From Terrirubrum flagellatum (GTDB taxonomy: Bacteria > Pseudomonadota > Alphaproteobacteria > Rhizobiales > Beijerinckiaceae): a stretch of 64,000 nucleotides of DNA. Both the position numbers and the translations under genes were made by a program. The notes under the pieces were generated by a model. That model did not search any database. It was not told the origin of the DNA and saw only the letters and a program-made list of their open reading frames with translations. This document shows positions 7,846 to 16,797 of the stretch, in pieces (the stretch's first letter is position 1; each line of letters starts with the position of its first letter). Location: contig NZ_CP091851.1 in assembly GCF_022059845.1 (NCBI RefSeq), forward strand, positions 4,515,501-4,579,500, in the 5' to 3' direction.

Positions 7846-10800
7846 ATGATCGCCGGCTGGGCGGTCATTCTGGTCGCCCTCACCTATCTGAGCGCTCTGT
7901 TCGCCGTTGCGCATTTCGGCGACACCTCCGGCCGGCGTCTGTTCAACGGTCCGGCGCGCGGCTCGATCTACGCGCTCGCCATCGGCGTCTATTGCACCTC
8001 CTGGACCTTCTATGGCTCGGTCGGGCTCGCTTCGCGTCAGGGGCTCAATTTCCTCGGCGTCTATGTCGGGCCGATTCTCGTCTTCACCTTCGGCTCCGGA
8101 CTTCTGCGACGCATCGTGACGCTTGCGAAAGCGCAGAACTCGACCTCGGTCGCGGACTTCATCGGCGCGCGCTATGGCAAGAGCGAGCGCGTGGCGGCGA
8201 TCGTCTGCCTGCTGCTCGTCATCGGGACGGTTCCCTATATCGCGCTGCAGCTCAAGGCGATCTCGGCGTCGCTCGCGACCATTCTCGAGGCCGTCGACGG
8301 CCACGGCTATCGCAATGCGCCGCTGCCGTTCGGCGATCTCGCGCTGTTCACGGCGCTGTTGCTCGCCTTCTTCACCATGCTGTTCGGCACGCGCCATATC
8401 GACGCGACCGAACATCAGGACGGGCTCGTCATCGCAATCGCGACGGAGTCGATCGTCAAGCTGCTCGCTTTCCTCGCCGTCGGCGTACTGATCGTCTTCT
8501 TCGTCTATGACGGCTTCGGCGATCTGATCTCCAAGGGCGCGCCGCCAATCGATCTGACGAGCCTGATCGCACGCACGCCAAGCACGTCGTCCTGGCTGTC
8601 GATCACGCTGATCTCGACCTGCGCCGCGCTGCTGCTGCCGCGTCAATTCCACACCGCAGTCGTCGAGAACCGAGACCCCGCCGATGTCGATCGCGCCGCC
8701 TGGGCGTTTCCTCTCTATCTCGTCGCCATCAACATCTTCGTCGTGCCGCTGGCGCTTGCTGGATTGCATTATTTCCCCGATGGCGCGATCGACCGCGACA
8801 TGACGGTGCTCGCTTTGCCGTTGGCGACAAGCCATAGCGGTTTCGCGCTGATCGCCTTTGTCGGCGGCTTCTCGGCCGCAACCGCGATGGTGATCGTGGA
8901 ATGCGTGGCGCTCGCGATCATGGTCTCGAACCATGTGGTGCTGCCGCTCTGGCTGCGGCGAGGCCTGATCTTCGGCGTCGTCGACCGTGAAGCGCAACGC
9001 TCGTCCGCCGGCGATCTTGGCGCGCTCGTGCTCATCGCGCGACGCGGCGCCATCGTGATCGTGCTGCTGCTCGGCTATATCTATTATCGCACGGCCGGCG
9101 AAAACGAGCTCGCCTCGATCGGCCTCACCTCGTTCGCCGCCGTCGCGCAGATCGCGCCGGCGTTCATCGGGGCGCTGTTCTGGCGACGCGCGACATCGAC
9201 CGGCGCCACCGCCGGCATGGTCGTCGGTCTTCTGATCTGGAGCTATACGCTGCTTCTGCCGAATTTCGCGTCCGTCAATCCGACGATCAGCGCGATCATC
9301 GAATCAGGTCCTTTTGGAATCGCGGCCCTCAAGCCGACGGCGCTTCTGCCGCTCGATGTCGACACGCTGACCCATGGCGTGATCATCAGCCTGTCGTTCA
9401 ATACCCTGTTCTTCGTAGCAGGCTCGCTGACGCGGCCAGCGACATCGCTCGAACGGGCGCAAGCGAATCTGTTCGTCGGGCCCGACGGCGCGCCGATCAC
9501 GCAAGGCTTCCGCCTCAGGCGCGCTGCGATCACCATGGGCGAATTGCAGACGGCGATCGCGCGCTATCTTGGCGAGGATCGCACGAAAGGCGCCTTCGAA
9601 GCCTATGCGCTCGAACGCGGCTTGCCGCCAGACCCTCGCGTCGGCGCCGATCCGCACATGATGCAGTTCGGCGAAAGGCTGCTTGCGTCTGCGATCGGCG
9701 CGGCGTCATCGCGGCTCGTGCTTTCTCTCCTGTTGCGGCGACGCACGTCGTCGGGGCAGGGGGCGATGAAGCTGCTCGACGAAGCCAGCGCCGCGATCGA
9801 ATACAACAGGGACATCTTGCAGAACGCGCTCGATCATGCGCGCCAGGGCATCACGGTGTTCGACCGCGACATGCGGCTGATGTGCTGGAATCGCGAATTC
9901 GGCGCGATCTTCGACCTGCCGCCTGACATGGTTCGAGTCGGCGTCGGGCTCGACGAGATCGTCGCGCACAATGCGGCGCGCGGAGTCTATGGCGAGGGCT
10001 CGCCGCCGGAAATCGCGGCGCGACGCTTCGATCGTTTTATTCACACGGCGGAGCCCGATCGCCTGAAGATATATCCCAGCGGGCGCGTCATCGAGATCCG
10101 CTCCAGCAAGCTGCCCGATGGCGGCATGGTGGCGACCTATACCGACATTTCCGACCGCGTGGAGGCGGAGGAGGCGCTCGCCTCTGCGAATGAAACGCTG
10201 GAAGGACGCGTTCGTGACCGCACCGAGGAGCTGATGCGGGTCAACGCCGAGCTCGAGCGCGCCAAGGGCGAAGCCGAGGAAGCCAATCGCTCGAAGACTC
10301 GCTTTCTTGCAGCCGCGAGCCACGACATCCTGCAACCGCTCAACGCCGCGCGTCTGTTCGCGACGTCGCTGGTGGAGCGAGATCGCCAGGCGGGGGATGC
10401 AGGGCTTGCCGACAATGTCGATGCGTCGCTGGAGGCGGTCGAGGACATCATTTCGGCGCTGCTCGAAATTTCGCGGCTCGACGCCGGCGCGATGAAGGCT
10501 GAACTGTCGGGCTTTCGTCTCGACGAACTTACGCGTCAGCTTGAGCGTGAATTTGCGCCGCTCGCGGCGGAGAAAGGCATCAAGCTGCGCTTCGTGCATT
10601 CCTCCGCATCGGTGCGCAGCGATCGCAGGCTGGCGCGGCGGCTTCTGCAAAATCTCATCTCCAACGCGATCAAATACACGCCGCGAGGCGGCGTGCTGAT
10701 CGGCTGCCGGCGCGGGCGCGGGCGCATTCGCGTCGAGGTGCGGGATACGGGCCTGGGCATTCCCGCCGCAAAACAGAAGACGATCTTCCGCGAATTCCAG

Positions 10801-11391
10801 CGGCTTGACGAAGGCGCGCGCGCGGCGCGCGGACTTGGGCTCGGCCTCTCCATCGTGGAGCGCATCGGCCGCGTGCTCAATGCGCCGGTGCGCGTGCGGT
10901 CCGCCGTCGGGCGCGGCTCGGTGTTTTTCTTCGAATTGCCTCTGACGAAATCGCTGCCGGCCGCAACGACGGCGAGCTTCGCGCCTCCGCGGGCGCTCGC
11001 GCCGCTCTCCGGCATGACCGTGCTCGCCATCGACAATGAGCCCGCCATTCTCGAAGGCATGCGCGCGCTGCTGGAAGGCTGGGGCTGCGCCGTGATCACC
11101 GCGAGCGGATCGAAGGACGCCGCGTCCGCATTGAAAGAGCCGCATGCGCCACTGAACGCGCTGATCGTCGATTATCATCTCGACGACGAGAACGGTGTCG
11201 ACGTCGCGATGCGCCTGCGCTGGCGCGAGGGGCGCGGACTTCCCGTCGTCATGCTCACCGCCGATCGTTCGCCTGAAGTGCGCGATCTCGCGATCGAGAA
11301 AGGCATTCACGTATTGCAGAAGCCGCTGAGACCCGCTGCGCTGCGCGCGCTGCTGGCGCAATGGCAGGCGACCCAGGCGGCGGCCGAGTAA
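7846..11391 (+). CDS. Hybrid sensor histidine kinase/response regulator with sodium:solute symporter-like sensor (NahK/ErcS/CbrA type)
   Basis: 1181 aa. Residues 1-500 form a sodium:solute symporter-like block of about 13 membrane segments (for example VYCTSWTFYGSVGLASRQG). A PAS domain follows at about 655-770 (ARQGITVFDRDMRLMCWN), then a coiled coil at 775-810. The HisKA domain has its phospho-acceptor at His826 (SHDILQPLNAARL). The ATPase domain shows N-box QNLISNAIKYTP and G-boxes DTGLGIP and GLGLGLSIV. A C-terminal receiver domain (about 1060-1178) has the phospho-acceptor Asp1109 and Lys in LQKPLRP. The architecture is that of NahK/ErcS and CbrA-like kinases, thought to couple nutrient uptake or sensing to a phosphorelay. 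No separate output regulator lies next to it. Confidence 0.93.
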   Translation: MIAGWAVILVALTYLSALFAVAHFGDTSGRRLFNGPARGSIYALAIGVYCTSWTFYGSVGLASRQGLNFLGVYVGPILVFTFGSGLLRRIVTLAKAQNSTSVADFIGARYGKSERVAAIVCLLLVIGTVPYIALQLKAISASLATILEAVDGHGYRNAPLPFGDLALFTALLLAFFTMLFGTRHIDATEHQDGLVIAIATESIVKLLAFLAVGVLIVFFVYDGFGDLISKGAPPIDLTSLIARTPSTSSWLSITLISTCAALLLPRQFHTAVVENRDPADVDRAAWAFPLYLVAINIFVVPLALAGLHYFPDGAIDRDMTVLALPLATSHSGFALIAFVGGFSAATAMVIVECVALAIMVSNHVVLPLWLRRGLIFGVVDREAQRSSAGDLGALVLIARRGAIVIVLLLGYIYYRTAGENELASIGLTSFAAVAQIAPAFIGALFWRRATSTGATAGMVVGLLIWSYTLLLPNFASVNPTISAIIESGPFGIAALKPTALLPLDVDTLTHGVIISLSFNTLFFVAGSLTRPATSLERAQANLFVGPDGAPITQGFRLRRAAITMGELQTAIARYLGEDRTKGAFEAYALERGLPPDPRVGADPHMMQFGERLLASAIGAASSRLVLSLLLRRRTSSGQGAMKLLDEASAAIEYNRDILQNALDHARQGITVFDRDMRLMCWNREFGAIFDLPPDMVRVGVGLDEIVAHNAARGVYGEGSPPEIAARRFDRFIHTAEPDRLKIYPSGRVIEIRSSKLPDGGMVATYTDISDRVEAEEALASANETLEGRVRDRTEELMRVNAELERAKGEAEEANRSKTRFLAAASHDILQPLNAARLFATSLVERDRQAGDAGLADNVDASLEAVEDIISALLEISRLDAGAMKAELSGFRLDELTRQLEREFAPLAAEKGIKLRFVHSSASVRSDRRLARRLLQNLISNAIKYTPRGGVLIGCRRGRGRIRVEVRDTGLGIPAAKQKTIFREFQRLDEGARAARGLGLGLSIVERIGRVLNAPVRVRSAVGRGSVFFFELPLTKSLPAATTASFAPPRALAPLSGMTVLAIDNEPAILEGMRALLEGWGCAVITASGSKDAASALKEPHAPLNALIVDYHLDDENGVDVAMRLRWREGRGLPVVMLTADRSPEVRDLAIEKGIHVLQKPLRPAALRALLAQWQATQAAAE

Positions 11392-11398
11392 CCGCGCT

Positions 11399-11536
11399 AG
11401 ATCACGCCGCATTTTGATTGAATCAATCAAAATGCGGGAACGTGATCGATTCCAAGTTTAGAGCATGGCTTTTGCAGAGCGAACGCTCGCGTTCGTCTCG
11501 GAAAAACCGGTATCCACTTTTTCGCGCCATGCTCTA
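11399..11536. repeat. Dispersed palindromic repeat, copy 1
   Basis: Two stacked inverted repeats: a 15-bp perfect palindrome (CCGCATTTTGATTGA / TCAATCAAAATGCGG, 11407-11437) and a stem with 11-bp arms (TAGAGCATGGC / GCCATGCTCTA, 11459-11536). A second copy lies in reverse orientation at 55208-55320. This copy has about 26 extra bases in the second loop. Its last bases, CTA, provide the TAG stop codon of the lysR gene on the minus strand. It sits between convergent genes and could also serve as a bidirectional transcription stop. Confidence 0.85.
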
Positions 11537-12436
11537 AAGCGCAGCCATCATCTTGAATTGCGGCCGCGGCGCCGATTGGAACAGCGCCGCAGCAAGCGGC
11601 GACGGCGGATCACGATCGGGCGTGACAAGACCGACGAGTCGCCCGACCTCGGGCTGAATCAGCGGCAGCGCGCGAACGCCTGCGGGCGGATCGATCGCCT
11701 CCAGCAACGGGCGCGGCACGACGCTCGACCATAAGCCCGAGCCCACCTGCGTGCAAAGATTGATGATCGAATTGGTCTCGAAGGCGGGTCGCGGATTCTT
11801 TCCGATCGATTTGAAAACGGAATCAACGATGCGGCGGTTCTGCATGTCGGGCGTGAGCAGGCAGAGCGGCGTATCGGCCGCCTCCGCCCATGTGACGTCG
11901 GCGCGATCGCGGAAAGGTCCGTCCGACGGAGTCAGCAGCAAGTAATTCTCGGTGTAGAGCGGCTTCGGGCGCACGCGCTCCAGCGGCTCATTGTCGAGAT
12001 AGGTGAGCGCGATATCGAGCTCGAATTGGTCAAGTCCGCGCTGGATATCGATCGAGGTCAATGACAGCACGCGGATCGTGGCGCCGGGGAAGCGCGCGGT
12101 GAAAGGCGCGGTGATTTGCGGCGTCACCGGCAGCGCGGTCGGGATCACGCCGAAGCGCAAAAGACCCGTCAGGCCGCGCTTGATCTGGTCGACATCCGCG
12201 CGCAGCGCATCACGCTCGGCGAGAATGCGGCGCGCCCGTTCGAGAATGCGCTCGCCATCCTCTGTGAAGCCTGAGAAGCGATGCCCACGCTCGACGATGA
12301 GCACGCCGAGCTCCTGTTCAAGCTCCCGAACCCCCGCCGAAAGCGAAGGCTGCGCCACGTTCACGCTCGCCGCTGCGCGCCCGAAATGCTTCTCGCGCGC
12401 CAGCGCGACGAGATATTCAAACTGCCTCAGGAGCAT
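11534..12436 (-). CDS. LysR-family transcriptional regulator
   Basis: 300 aa, the normal LysR length. The N-terminal winged helix-turn-helix is clear (FEYLVALAREKHFGRAAASV, then AQPSLSAGVRELEQELG), followed by the linker helix and a two-lobe effector-binding domain. The subgroup resembles regulators of formate dehydrogenase or C1/oxalate genes, but this is judged from context. It lies 55 bases downstream of the oxalate/formate antiporter gene on the same strand, so it is probably co-transcribed and may control that transporter or the divergent oxalate genes. The TAG stop codon is formed by the end of the palindromic repeat. Confidence 0.9.
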   Translation of the reverse strand: MLLRQFEYLVALAREKHFGRAAASVNVAQPSLSAGVRELEQELGVLIVERGHRFSGFTEDGERILERARRILAERDALRADVDQIKRGLTGLLRFGVIPTALPVTPQITAPFTARFPGATIRVLSLTSIDIQRGLDQFELDIALTYLDNEPLERVRPKPLYTENYLLLTPSDGPFRDRADVTWAEAADTPLCLLTPDMQNRRIVDSVFKSIGKNPRPAFETNSIINLCTQVGSGLWSSVVPRPLLEAIDPPAGVRALPLIQPEVGRLVGLVTPDRDPPSPLAAALFQSAPRPQFKMMAAL

Positions 12437-12491
12437 AAGCAGGAGTCGGCGCCGTCCATCACAAGATGATCGCGGCGCCCACGCCGCGACG

Positions 12492-13934
12492 TCAAGCCGT
12501 CGCGGATTGTGCGATCACCTTGGCGCGCCAGGGTTTGAGCACGGCGATCGCCAGCACGGCGGCGAGGATGTTCGCGCCGGCGGCGATGAGAAACACGGTA
12601 TCCCATGTTCCCGTCGCTTCCTGGATGCGGTTGGTGAATGGCGTCAGCAAGGCCGCCGTTCCCTTCGCCGTATAGAGAAGGCCGGCGTTGGTGGCGGCGA
12701 ATTTCGAGCCGAAGGTGTCCGTGCAGGTCGATGGGAAGAGCGAATAGATCTCGCCCCAGGCAAAGAACACGAAGCCCGACAGGAGCACGAACCAGAGCGG
12801 ATCATGGCCCCAGAGGTAAAGGAGATAGATGCCGATTCCCTCCATCGCGAAAGCGATGAACATGGTGTTCTCGCGGCCGATATGATCCGACACCCAGCCG
12901 AAGAACGGCCGCGTCAAACCGTTGAGGATGCGATCTACGGTCGCGGCCCAGGTCACCGCCGTCATTTGCAGCGCGAAGATCGAAACCGACGTATCGGCGA
13001 TCTTCAATGTCGAAGCGATCGGCTTGAGGTTCGCGGTGACCATGAGACCGCCGGCGCCGACGATGACGAACATGAAATACATCAGGATGAAGACAGGCTG
13101 GCCGCGCGCCGCGACGATGCCGCCGCCGATGATGAAGATCGCGGCCGCGAGGACAAGCTGGAAATAGAACAGGTGGCCTGTCCACCACATTGCGACGCCG
13201 ACGAGTCCGATCGCGGCCACAGCCGCGATCCACCAATTCGTCGGCCCGATGATCTCGTTCGGCGCATACATGCGCCGGGTCTGTATGACATTCGCATTGG
13301 CTGCGGTCGCAGGCGCCTCGCCCTTGTCGGGCGCGCGCAGGAAGAAGGCGAGAATGACGATGATGATCCCCTGGCCGACGCCGAACACCAGGAAGGTGTG
13401 CTGGAATCCGCTCGACTGGATCATGTTCTGGATCGGCGCGACGGTCAGCGCCGAACCCGCTCCGAATCCTGCGGCGGTCAGACCCGCTGCGAGGCCGCGG
13501 CGATCCGGAAACCATTTCAGCGCATTGCCGATGCAGGTGCCGTAGACCGCGCCGGCGCCGACGCCGCAGACGATCATCGCGGCGTAATAACCGTCGAGGC
13601 CGCCGAGCGAGGTTGCGCGCGAGGTCATCCACCAGCCGACGCCGCAGAGAACGCCGCCGACGGCGATCACTGCGCGCGGACCGTAGCGATCGACGAACCA
13701 GCCCTCGATCGGCACGAGCCAGGTTTCGAGCAGCACGAACAAGGTGAAGGCGACCTGGATGTCGGACGCCTTCCAACCGAACGTCTTCTGGATATCCGGA
13801 ACGAAGAAGGTCCAGCCATACTGATAGTTGGCGATCATCACCATGGCGATGACGCCCAGGACAAGCTGCAGCCAGCGATAGGAATCCGACGCTTCGGCAG
13901 CGTGCGCGCCGGCCTTTATGTCGACTGAAGCCAT
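12492..13934 (-). CDS. oxlT: MFS oxalate/formate antiporter (OxlT-like)
   Basis: 480 aa. Residues 18-90 (YRWLQLVLGVIAMVMIANYQYGW, TFFVPDIQKTFGW) match the oxalate:formate antiporter branch of the major facilitator superfamily, which imports oxalate in exchange for formate, both on the inner membrane. The MFS signature after the second helix appears as FVDRYGPRAV. Compared with the about 418-residue Oxalobacter OxlT it has some 60 extra residues between the two halves: two additional hydrophobic segments (starting NWWIAAVAAIGLV and LFYFQLVLAAAIFII), suggesting 14 rather than 12 membrane helices. The position divergent from oxc/frc supports oxalate as substrate. Confidence 0.85.
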   Translation of the reverse strand: MASVDIKAGAHAAEASDSYRWLQLVLGVIAMVMIANYQYGWTFFVPDIQKTFGWKASDIQVAFTLFVLLETWLVPIEGWFVDRYGPRAVIAVGGVLCGVGWWMTSRATSLGGLDGYYAAMIVCGVGAGAVYGTCIGNALKWFPDRRGLAAGLTAAGFGAGSALTVAPIQNMIQSSGFQHTFLVFGVGQGIIIVILAFFLRAPDKGEAPATAANANVIQTRRMYAPNEIIGPTNWWIAAVAAIGLVGVAMWWTGHLFYFQLVLAAAIFIIGGGIVAARGQPVFILMYFMFVIVGAGGLMVTANLKPIASTLKIADTSVSIFALQMTAVTWAATVDRILNGLTRPFFGWVSDHIGRENTMFIAFAMEGIGIYLLYLWGHDPLWFVLLSGFVFFAWGEIYSLFPSTCTDTFGSKFAATNAGLLYTAKGTAALLTPFTNRIQEATGTWDTVFLIAAGANILAAVLAIAVLKPWRAKVIAQSATA

Positions 13935-14331
13935 ATTCCGTCCCTACGGTTGCAAAGCGATCGCGGCCGAAGAGCGCGGCATGTCATGAAGAAGGGCGTC
14001 ATGCCGGCGCGTGCGCCGATCATGATCCGCCCAGAGAGAGGGAGGCTGACCATTTTGGCGTCTCCGCCAAGCATGGCGTTCAATGCATCCACAACAGCGC
14101 GCTTCGACCCGTCTGGCCGGTATCCTTGAGCGCGGCGATGGCCGTTCTCGGTCCAGCCTTATCCCGCGAGGCTAAGCCAAACTTATATTGGTATGCAATA
14201 TGCCTTTATATGTGCGTCGCACCAAATCCCGTTTGCAAAATGGGCTTTGCGCTGTGGTGCTTCTTTCTCTATATGGCATGCCAGAAACCAGCGCCGCCCG
14301 AGCAAACGAGGCGGCTCGGGGAGGCAGGGCC
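13935..14331. promoter_or_regulatory. Divergent intergenic region of the oxalate locus
   Basis: 397 bases without a gene between the start of oxlT (minus strand) and gntR (plus strand). It should hold both promoters. The interval 14180-14215 is distinctly AT-rich for this genome (ACTTATATTGGTATGCAATA, then TGCCTTTATAT) and contains the inverted half-sites TTG-N5-CAA at 14188-14198, a plausible GntR operator overlapping a promoter. No exact consensus match can be claimed. Confidence 0.4.
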
Positions 14332-15018
14332 ATGGCGGGCGCCAAGCTCGAAATTCAGCCGATCGAAGAGGTCCAGAGCCTCAAGACGCGCACTTATGAA
14401 GCGCTGAAGTCGGCGATCAGCGCGATGAAGATCTATGACGAGGACGCCGAACTGCGTCTCGACGAGCGCGCATTGTCGCTGCAATTCGGAGTGAGCCGCA
14501 CGCCGCTGCGCGAAGCGCTGGCGCAACTCGAGCAAGAGGGCCTCGTGCGCATCGCGCCGCGTCGCGGCATCTTTATCGTGCGCAAGACGAAGACCGAAAT
14601 TCTCGAAATGATCACGGCCTGGGCCGCGCTTGAAAGCATGGCGGCGCGGCTTGCGACGCAGGTGGCGTCGGACGCCGACATCGCGAATCTGCACGGCCTC
14701 GTTGACACGTTCACGAGCGCCGAAGTCGGCGCGCATATGGGCGAATATTCCGACGCCAACATCCGTTTTCATCAGGCGATTATCAATCTCTCCGGCTGCA
14801 AGCTGATCGCCGACATCACCAACGGGCTGTTCCTGCATGTGCGCGCCATTCGCCAGCGCACGATTTTTGAAAAAGATCGCGCGCGCCGCTCGATCGTCGA
14901 TCACAAGGAGATCGTCGAAGCGCTGGAGACGCGCAACAGCGAGCGCGCCGAGCGTCTCGTGCGCGAACATACGCTGAAATTGCGCGATCACGTCGAACAG
15001 TTCGTCAAGCTCGATTGA
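14332..15018 (+). CDS. GntR-family (FCD domain) transcriptional regulator
   Basis: 228 aa from the ATG at 14332, which has a strong ribosome binding site (GGGGAGG, 8-9 bases upstream); the frame is open further upstream but without such a signal. The N-terminal winged helix contains LRLDERALSLQFGVSRTPLREAL, the classical GntR DNA-recognition segment, and residues about 90-220 form the all-helical FCD effector domain (AALESMAARLAT, NIRFHQAII, HKEIVEAL). Located 36 bases upstream of oxc on the same strand, it is probably the local regulator of oxalate genes, sensing oxalate, formate or a CoA thioester; the ligand is inferred. Confidence 0.92.
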   Translation: MAGAKLEIQPIEEVQSLKTRTYEALKSAISAMKIYDEDAELRLDERALSLQFGVSRTPLREALAQLEQEGLVRIAPRRGIFIVRKTKTEILEMITAWAALESMAARLATQVASDADIANLHGLVDTFTSAEVGAHMGEYSDANIRFHQAIINLSGCKLIADITNGLFLHVRAIRQRTIFEKDRARRSIVDHKEIVEALETRNSERAERLVREHTLKLRDHVEQFVKLD

Positions 15019-15054
15019 ATTCAGAAACAGCATCCAAAGAAGCGAGGAAGCGCC

Positions 15055-16785
15055 ATGTCGACCGCCTTGAAGAGCGAAAGCGCCGCTGCGCCAGAGCGCG
15101 AACTCACGGACGGCTTCAATCTTGTTATCGAAGCGCTCAAACTCAACGACCTTACGACGATTTATGGGGTTCCGGGGATACCGATCACGGATTTTGGTCG
15201 GATGGCGCAGGCGGCGGGATTGCGGGTGCTGTCGTTCAGGCACGAGCAGAATGCCGGTTATGCCGCCTCGATCGCGGGATATCTCACGAAGAAGCCGGGC
15301 GTGTGCCTGACGGTGTCGGCGCCGGGGTTTTTGAACGGGCTGACGGCGCTCGCGCATGCGACGACGAACTGCTTTCCCATGATCCTGATCTCGGGCTCAT
15401 CTGAGCGCGAGATCGTCGATCTGCAGCAGGGCGATTACGAGGAGATGGATCAGCTCGCGATCGCCAAGCCTCTGTGCAAGGCGGCGTTCCGGGTGCTGCA
15501 TGCGCAAGATATCGGGATTGGATTGGCGCGCGCCATTCGCGCCGCGGTGTCGGGCCGTCCGGGCGGCGTCTATCTCGACCTGCCGGCCAAACTGTTCGGC
15601 CAGGTGATGGATGCGGAGGCGGGAGCAAAGTCGCTGGTCAAGGTGGTCGACGCGGCCCCGGCGCATATCCCCTCGCCGGAGTCGGTGAAGCGCGCGCTCG
15701 ACGCTTTGAAGACCGCGAAGAAGCCGCTGATCATTCTGGGCAAGGGCGCGGCCTATGCGCAGGCGGATGACGCCATCAGGGAGCTCGTGGAAAAGAGCGG
15801 CGTTCCCTTCCTGCCCATGAGCATGGCGAAGGGATTGCTGCCGGATGCGCATCCGCAATGCGCCGGCGCCGCGCGCTCGACGGTCCTTAAAGACAGCGAC
15901 GTCGTGATGCTGATCGGCGCGCGCCTCAACTGGCTGTTGTCGCACGGCAAGGGCAAGAGCTGGGGAGATCATCCCAAGACCTTCATCCAGATCGACATCG
16001 AGCCGAAGGAGATGGATTCCAACGTCGGCATCGCAGCCCCCGTGGTCGGCGACATCGGCTCCTCGGTCGCGGCGCTGATTGAAGGCATGGGCTCCAACTG
16101 GCCAAAGGCGCCGGCGGAATGGACCTCGGCGGTGGCGAAGAAGCGCGAGGAGAATGTGGCGAAGATGGCGCCGCGCCTCATGAACAACAATTCGCCGATG
16201 GACTATCACGGCGCGCTCGGCGTGCTCAAAACCATCATCGCGGAGCGGCCGGACGCCATTCTCGTCAATGAAGGCGCCAACACGCTCGATCTCGCCCGCG
16301 GCGTCATCGACATGCACCAGCCGCGCAAGCGCATCGATGTCGGCACCTGGGGCGTGATGGGGATTGGCATGGGCTACGCCATCGCCGCCGCGGTCGAGAC
16401 CGGCAAGCCGGTGCTGTGCGTCGAGGGCGACTCAGCCTTCGGCTTCTCCGGCATGGAGGTCGAGACCATCTGTCGCTATGGGCTGCCGGTCTGCGTGGTG
16501 ATCTTCAACAATGACGGCATCTATCGCGGCACCGACGTCAATACGGCGGGCGATGATCCCGCCACCACCGTCTTCGTCAGGGGCGCGCGCTACGACCGCA
16601 TGATGGAGGCGTTCGGCGGCGTCGGCGTCAACGCCACCAATCCCGATGAACTCAAGCGCGCGGTCAATGCGGCGATGGATTCCGGCAAGCCGACGCTGAT
16701 CAACGCCGTCATCGATCCCGCCGCGGGATCTGAATCCGGCCGCATCGGCAATCTCAATCCGCAAAGCGCACTCAAGAAGAAGTAA
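15055..16785 (+). CDS. oxc: Oxalyl-CoA decarboxylase
   Basis: 576 aa, close to the 568 aa of the Oxalobacter enzyme. It is a thiamine-diphosphate enzyme that converts oxalyl-CoA to formyl-CoA and CO2 in the cytoplasm. The N-terminal PYR domain has [13 protein letters not shown] and the cofactor-activating glutamate Glu64 in [16 protein letters not shown]. The C-terminal PP domain carries the Mg-ThDP motif as GDSAFGFSG...[11 protein letters not shown] (about 461-493). The ATG is preceded by GAGGAAG. It sits between gntR and frc, the standard order of oxalate operons. Confidence 0.96.
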   Translation: MSTALKSESAAAPERELTDGFNLVIEALKLNDLTTIYGVPGIPITDFGRMAQAAGLRVLSFRHEQNAGYAASIAGYLTKKPGVCLTVSAPGFLNGLTALAHATTNCFPMILISGSSEREIVDLQQGDYEEMDQLAIAKPLCKAAFRVLHAQDIGIGLARAIRAAVSGRPGGVYLDLPAKLFGQVMDAEAGAKSLVKVVDAAPAHIPSPESVKRALDALKTAKKPLIILGKGAAYAQADDAIRELVEKSGVPFLPMSMAKGLLPDAHPQCAGAARSTVLKDSDVVMLIGARLNWLLSHGKGKSWGDHPKTFIQIDIEPKEMDSNVGIAAPVVGDIGSSVAALIEGMGSNWPKAPAEWTSAVAKKREENVAKMAPRLMNNNSPMDYHGALGVLKTIIAERPDAILVNEGANTLDLARGVIDMHQPRKRIDVGTWGVMGIGMGYAIAAAVETGKPVLCVEGDSAFGFSGMEVETICRYGLPVCVVIFNNDGIYRGTDVNTAGDDPATTVFVRGARYDRMMEAFGGVGVNATNPDELKRAVNAAMDSGKPTLINAVIDPAAGSESGRIGNLNPQSALKKK

Positions 16786-16797
16786 GGGGAGCTGATC

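Noticed and set aside
7270-8997. 575-codon open frame on the minus strand
   Set aside because: Highly charged, no domain, antisense to the hybrid histidine kinase; caused by high GC in the third codon position.
12003-13928. 641-codon open frame on the plus strand
   Set aside because: Antisense to oxlT and lysR, composition of a GC shadow frame, no ribosome binding site.
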